Positions 6,717 to 9,073 of a stretch of DNA of 9,073 nucleotides are shown here, one piece after another (positions within the stretch are counted from its first letter, which is position 1; each line of letters starts with the position of its first letter). Location of the stretch: the NCBI GenBank assembly GCA_900546355.1, contig URCM01000115.1, positions 1 to 9,073 on the forward strand, in the 5' to 3' direction. This DNA comes from an uncultured Bacteroides sp. (lineage in GTDB: Bacteria; Bacteroidota; Bacteroidia; Bacteroidales; Bacteroidaceae). The position numbers and the translations under genes are program-made. The notes under the pieces were generated by a model. The model did no database searches. It saw only the letters and a list, made by a program, of their open reading frames with translations, and was not told where the DNA came from.

Positions 6717-8582
6717 TCATTTCCGTTTTTTCTTTTTCGCCCAGTCCGGCATTCCGCCGAAATCTTCCACTGAAAAACCATCTTCCTTGAAGAACTGCTG
6801 CCAGTTGTCTTCCCGTTTCGCGGCATGAGCCGGACGTTCTTCACGCCCCGATTTGGCTTTCCGCGAATCCTTCTTCGATTCTTTCTTCGAATCTTTTGCG
6901 CGTTTCTTTCCGTTCTTGTCGCTCTTGCCTTCGTTCTCTTCGGCCACCTCTACCACGACTTTACGTCCATTGTAAGTAGTCTTGTTCAAGGCTTTCACCA
7001 CCTGTGGAGCTTGCGATTCAATCACTTCGAAGAATGAGAAGTTCTGCATCAAGTCGATGCGTCCCACCTCGATGCGTTCCTTCTTCAGGTTACGGTTTAT
7101 CAAGTCGATTACTTGATTGGGGAAGAAACCGTCGGTTTTTCCTAAATTGATGAACAAGCGGGTATATCCTTTTTCTGCCTGACGCGAACGTTCACGACGC
7201 TCGGGACGTTCTCCTTTCTTTCTCTCTTTCTTGTCCTTTCTCTTTTCGTCTGAACTGGGTTGGTCAATTTCAGGCGCATTCTTGTAATAATCCAGGAAGC
7301 GGTTGAACTCCATCGATACCACGCGCTTGATGAGGTCTTCCTTGCTCAGCCATTCCAGTTTGCGGTAGATGCCCGGCAAGAATGCTTCGATTTCTTCTTC
7401 GTCCACCTTTACCTTTTCGATATCGTCTACCAGCTTAATCAGCTGCTGTTCGCAGATGGCTTGTCCCGTAGGCAAGGTCTCAACACTGAACTTCTTGTTC
7501 AGGATGCGTTCTATCTGCTTCATCTTACCTTTTTCGCGCAGGTTCATGATGGCGATAGAGATACCCGTCTTGCCGGCACGTCCCGTACGTCCGCTTCGGT
7601 GGGTATAGCTTTCCACATCATCGGGCAAGCCATAATTGATAACATGGGTCAGGTCGTTCACGTCCAGTCCGCGGGCAGCCACGTCCGTAGCCACCAGTAA
7701 TTGCAGATGACGCTGGCGGAACTTCTGCATCACCAGGTCACGTTGCGCCTGGCTCAGCTCGCCGTGCAACGAGTCGGCGTTATAGCCGTCCTGTATCAGC
7801 TTGTCGGCAATCTCCTGCGTTTCCAGACGGGTGCGGCAGAAGATGATGCCATAAATCATCGGATAAAAGTCGACCACACGCTTCAACGCCAAGTATTTAT
7901 CTTTGGCATGCACGATGTAAGCCACGTGATGCACGTTCTTCGTACCTTCATTCTTGGTACCGATGGTAATTTCCTTCGCGTCGCGCAGGTAAGTCTTGGC
8001 AATGCGTGAGATTTCCGGGCTCATCGTAGCCGAGAACATCAGGGTATTGCGGTCTTCGGGCACCTTTTCCAAGATGGCATTGATGCTGTCGGTAAAGCCC
8101 ATGTTCAACATCTCATCGGCTTCATCCATCACTACGTCACGGATGGTTTCCAGTTTTGCCACCTTCCGTTCTATCAAGTCGATAAGCCGTCCCGGAGTAG
8201 CGACAATGATATGCACGCCCTTCTTCAGGCTCTTGATTTGGCTCTCGATAGACGAACCTCCGTAAACGGGTATTATCTTCAAGTCGGTGATATACTTCGA
8301 ATAGTCATTCAGGTCACCTGCTATCTGCAAGCAAAGTTCGCGCGTCGGGCAGAGTATCAAAGCCTGCGGCACGCGGTTGCCAACGTCAATTTTCTGTATC
8401 AGCGGCAAGCCAAATGCAGCTGTCTTTCCAGTTCCGGTCTGTGCCAGAGCCACTACATCGTTCCCGTTTCCCAACAGGTAAGGAATCACTTCTTCTTGTA
8501 CAGGCATGGGATTCTCGTATCCCATCTCTTCAATCGCTTTGCGTATTTCTGGAGCTACGCCAAGTTCTTCAAATGTCTTCAT
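6717..8582 (-). CDS. DEAD-box ATP-dependent RNA helicase with DbpA-like RNA-binding domain (CsdA/DeaD type)
   Basis: A 621-residue cytoplasmic RNA helicase with every core motif in order. These are the Q motif with F4 and Q29, I AQTGTGKT (47-54), Ia PTREL (79-83), Ib TPGR (129-132), II DEAD (153-156), III SAT (184-186), IV IIFCRTR (246-252), V ATDVAARGLD (298-307) and VI HRSGRTGR (328-335). A charged linker (~440-470, many K/E/R) leads to a DbpA-type RNA-binding fold (~471-548, start KGYTRLFINLGK). A Lys/Arg-rich tail follows, ending in a short conserved-looking segment (592-616) and KKKKRK. This layout matches CsdA/DeaD proteins that remodel structured RNA in ribosome assembly and cold adaptation. 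The basic tail should add non-specific RNA affinity. It has its own perfect -7 box (8609-8616) and converges on the flippase. Whether to call it deaD/csdA or a paralogue is not decidable here. Confidence 0.95.
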   Translation of the reverse strand: MKTFEELGVAPEIRKAIEEMGYENPMPVQEEVIPYLLGNGNDVVALAQTGTGKTAAFGLPLIQKIDVGNRVPQALILCPTRELCLQIAGDLNDYSKYITDLKIIPVYGGSSIESQIKSLKKGVHIIVATPGRLIDLIERKVAKLETIRDVVMDEADEMLNMGFTDSINAILEKVPEDRNTLMFSATMSPEISRIAKTYLRDAKEITIGTKNEGTKNVHHVAYIVHAKDKYLALKRVVDFYPMIYGIIFCRTRLETQEIADKLIQDGYNADSLHGELSQAQRDLVMQKFRQRHLQLLVATDVAARGLDVNDLTHVINYGLPDDVESYTHRSGRTGRAGKTGISIAIMNLREKGKMKQIERILNKKFSVETLPTGQAICEQQLIKLVDDIEKVKVDEEEIEAFLPGIYRKLEWLSKEDLIKRVVSMEFNRFLDYYKNAPEIDQPSSDEKRKDKKERKKGERPERRERSRQAEKGYTRLFINLGKTDGFFPNQVIDLINRNLKKERIEVGRIDLMQNFSFFEVIESQAPQVVKALNKTTYNGRKVVVEVAEENEGKSDKNGKKRAKDSKKESKKDSRKAKSGREERPAHAAKREDNWQQFFKEDGFSVEDFGGMPDWAKKKKRK

Positions 8583-8608
8583 TTATCTATAACTGTCTAA
8601 TTCGGCTG

Positions 8609-8616
8609 CAAAGATA
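8609..8616 (-). promoter_or_regulatory. -7 box for the DEAD-box helicase
   Basis: On the minus strand TATCTTTG matches TAnnTTTG perfectly and ends 26 bases before the helicase start codon. The predicted leader is about 20 nt, shorter than the long regulated leaders of enterobacterial cold-shock helicases. No clear -33 TTTG is seen. Confidence 0.65.
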
Positions 8617-8695
8617 CAGAGAATTAACGATATATACGTATGTTTGCCCGTTTTTTTGCTGACAAAAAGGAAGGAAAGTGTCTTGCTGTTACTAT

Positions 8696-8777
8696 TTCAC
8701 CACAGAGGGACACAAAGGAGGCACACAGGGTTTTCATTTTTTATTCCTCCGTGATACTCTGTGACCTCTGTGGTGAA
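8696..8777. repeat. 82-nt imperfect palindrome of the CCACAGAGG type
   Basis: TTCACCACAGAGG (8696-8708) pairs exactly with CCTCTGTGGTGAA (8765-8777). The arms continue imperfectly inward (CACAAAG with CTCTGTG, CAC with GTG, then GGAG-type pairs) to a T-rich centre near 8731-8745. It begins 7 bp after the regulator's stop on the minus strand and sits upstream of the helicase promoter. The CACAGAG-rich sequence resembles intergenic palindromes I recall from many unrelated bacteria; that is memory, not a search. It has no T tract, so a plain terminator role is uncertain. Confidence 0.75.
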
Positions 8778-8783
8778 TATCGG

Positions 8784-8999
8784 TTATTCTTCCGCCTGGT
8801 ATTCCAGTATGTCGCCGGGCTGGCAATTCAGTTCCTTGCAGATGGCTTCCAGCGTGGAGAAGCGCACCGCTTTGGCTTTTCCTGTCTTCAGGATAGAAAG
8901 GTTTGCCGGTGTAAGGTCAATCCGTTCGGCAAGCTCTCCCAGCGAAATCTTCCGTTTCGCCATCATCACATCAAGATTTACTATTATCGGCATAAGCAT
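8784..8999 (-). CDS. Small Xre/Cro-type helix-turn-helix transcriptional regulator
   Basis: A 71-residue protein that is essentially one DNA-binding domain. After a short start (MLMPIIVNLDVMMAKRK) come the helices LGELAERIDLT (20-30) and PANLSILKTGKAKAVRF (31-47), then STLEAICKELNCQPGDILEY (48-67). The last segment is the hallmark of small Cro/C1-type regulators of the YozG kind. By family knowledge these are often paired with a small membrane protein of the DUF2975 type, which they may control. The ATG at 8999 shares one base with the stop of the upstream gene (TAATG), pointing to translational coupling. A second ATG at 8993 gives MPIIVN, closer to the usual family start, so the true protein may be 69 residues. 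No promoter of its own is seen. The regulatory target is unknown. Confidence 0.88.
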   Translation of the reverse strand: MLMPIIVNLDVMMAKRKISLGELAERIDLTPANLSILKTGKAKAVRFSTLEAICKELNCQPGDILEYQAEE

Positions 9000-9073
9000 T
9001 ATTGTTTATTTTCCAGTTTCTTCCACCATTTGGTATAACGGTGGGTTATTTTATAATAAGCAAAAGCTCCGGC
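8999..9073 (-). CDS. C-terminal end of a gene cut by the window edge
   Basis: The minus strand from 9073 reads 24 residues, AGAFAYYKITHRYTKWWKKL followed by ENKQ, then stop TAA at 9001-8999. The stop overlaps the ATG of the small regulator by one base, so both are surely on one transcript. The fragment is a short hydrophobic start followed by an aromatic, basic tail, as at the cytoplasmic end of a membrane protein. The pairing with a YozG-like regulator suggests a DUF2975-type membrane protein, but 24 residues cannot prove this. Confidence 0.55.
   Translation of the reverse strand, partial: AGAFAYYKITHRYTKWWKKLENKQ

Noticed and set aside
1..9073. Defence, CRISPR, phage or toxin-antitoxin system
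   Set aside because: No repeat array, nuclease, integrase or toxin-like gene is visible; the small regulator lacks a toxin-like partner within the window.

Overview
The window looks like chromosomal DNA of a gut Bacteroidales bacterium (Bacteroides or Phocaeicola type). Three grounds support this: perfect or near-perfect Bacteroidetes -7 boxes (TAnnTTTG) in front of several genes, protein sequences typical of that group (OmpA with a Pro/Glu linker, MnmA with an NPCVLCN motif, RuvB followed by a flippase), and intergenic repeats rich in AGTTAA-type words. It is mostly conserved housekeeping DNA. I see no phage, CRISPR array, toxin system or other defence system.

Layout. 1-470 is non-coding: the right end of a dispersed repeat (1-52), an unassigned stretch, and a terminator-like hairpin. 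471-1592 (-) is an OmpA-family outer-membrane protein. 1743-2885 (-) is mnmA (tRNA 2-thiouridylase). 3019-3801 (-) is a flavodoxin/ferredoxin fusion of the EFR1 type. These three minus-strand genes meet a divergent plus-strand pair at a short intergenic region with back-to-back -7 boxes. The pair is ruvB (start set at 3886) and, 6 bp downstream, a 14-helix polysaccharide flippase (4918-6378). At the flippase stop codon sits a 192-bp MITE-like element with 17-bp perfect terminal inverted repeats flanked by TAA. Its last 52 bp are identical to 1-52. A long hairpin follows, then the convergent DEAD-box RNA helicase (8582-6717, -) with a DbpA-like RNA-binding domain and a lysine-rich tail. Upstream of the helicase is an 82-nt imperfect palindrome of the CCACAGAGG type. 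The window ends with a small Xre/Cro-type regulator (8784-8999, -), which overlaps by one base the end of an upstream gene cut off by the window edge.

The genes cover envelope structure (OmpA, flippase), tRNA modification (MnmA), recombination (RuvB), RNA remodelling (helicase) and a small regulatory module. Only ruvB-flippase and regulator-plus-upstream-gene look like tight operons. The least-explained features are the MITE-like element with its second copy, the CACAGAG palindrome, and the packing of the mnmA terminator against the ompA promoter.
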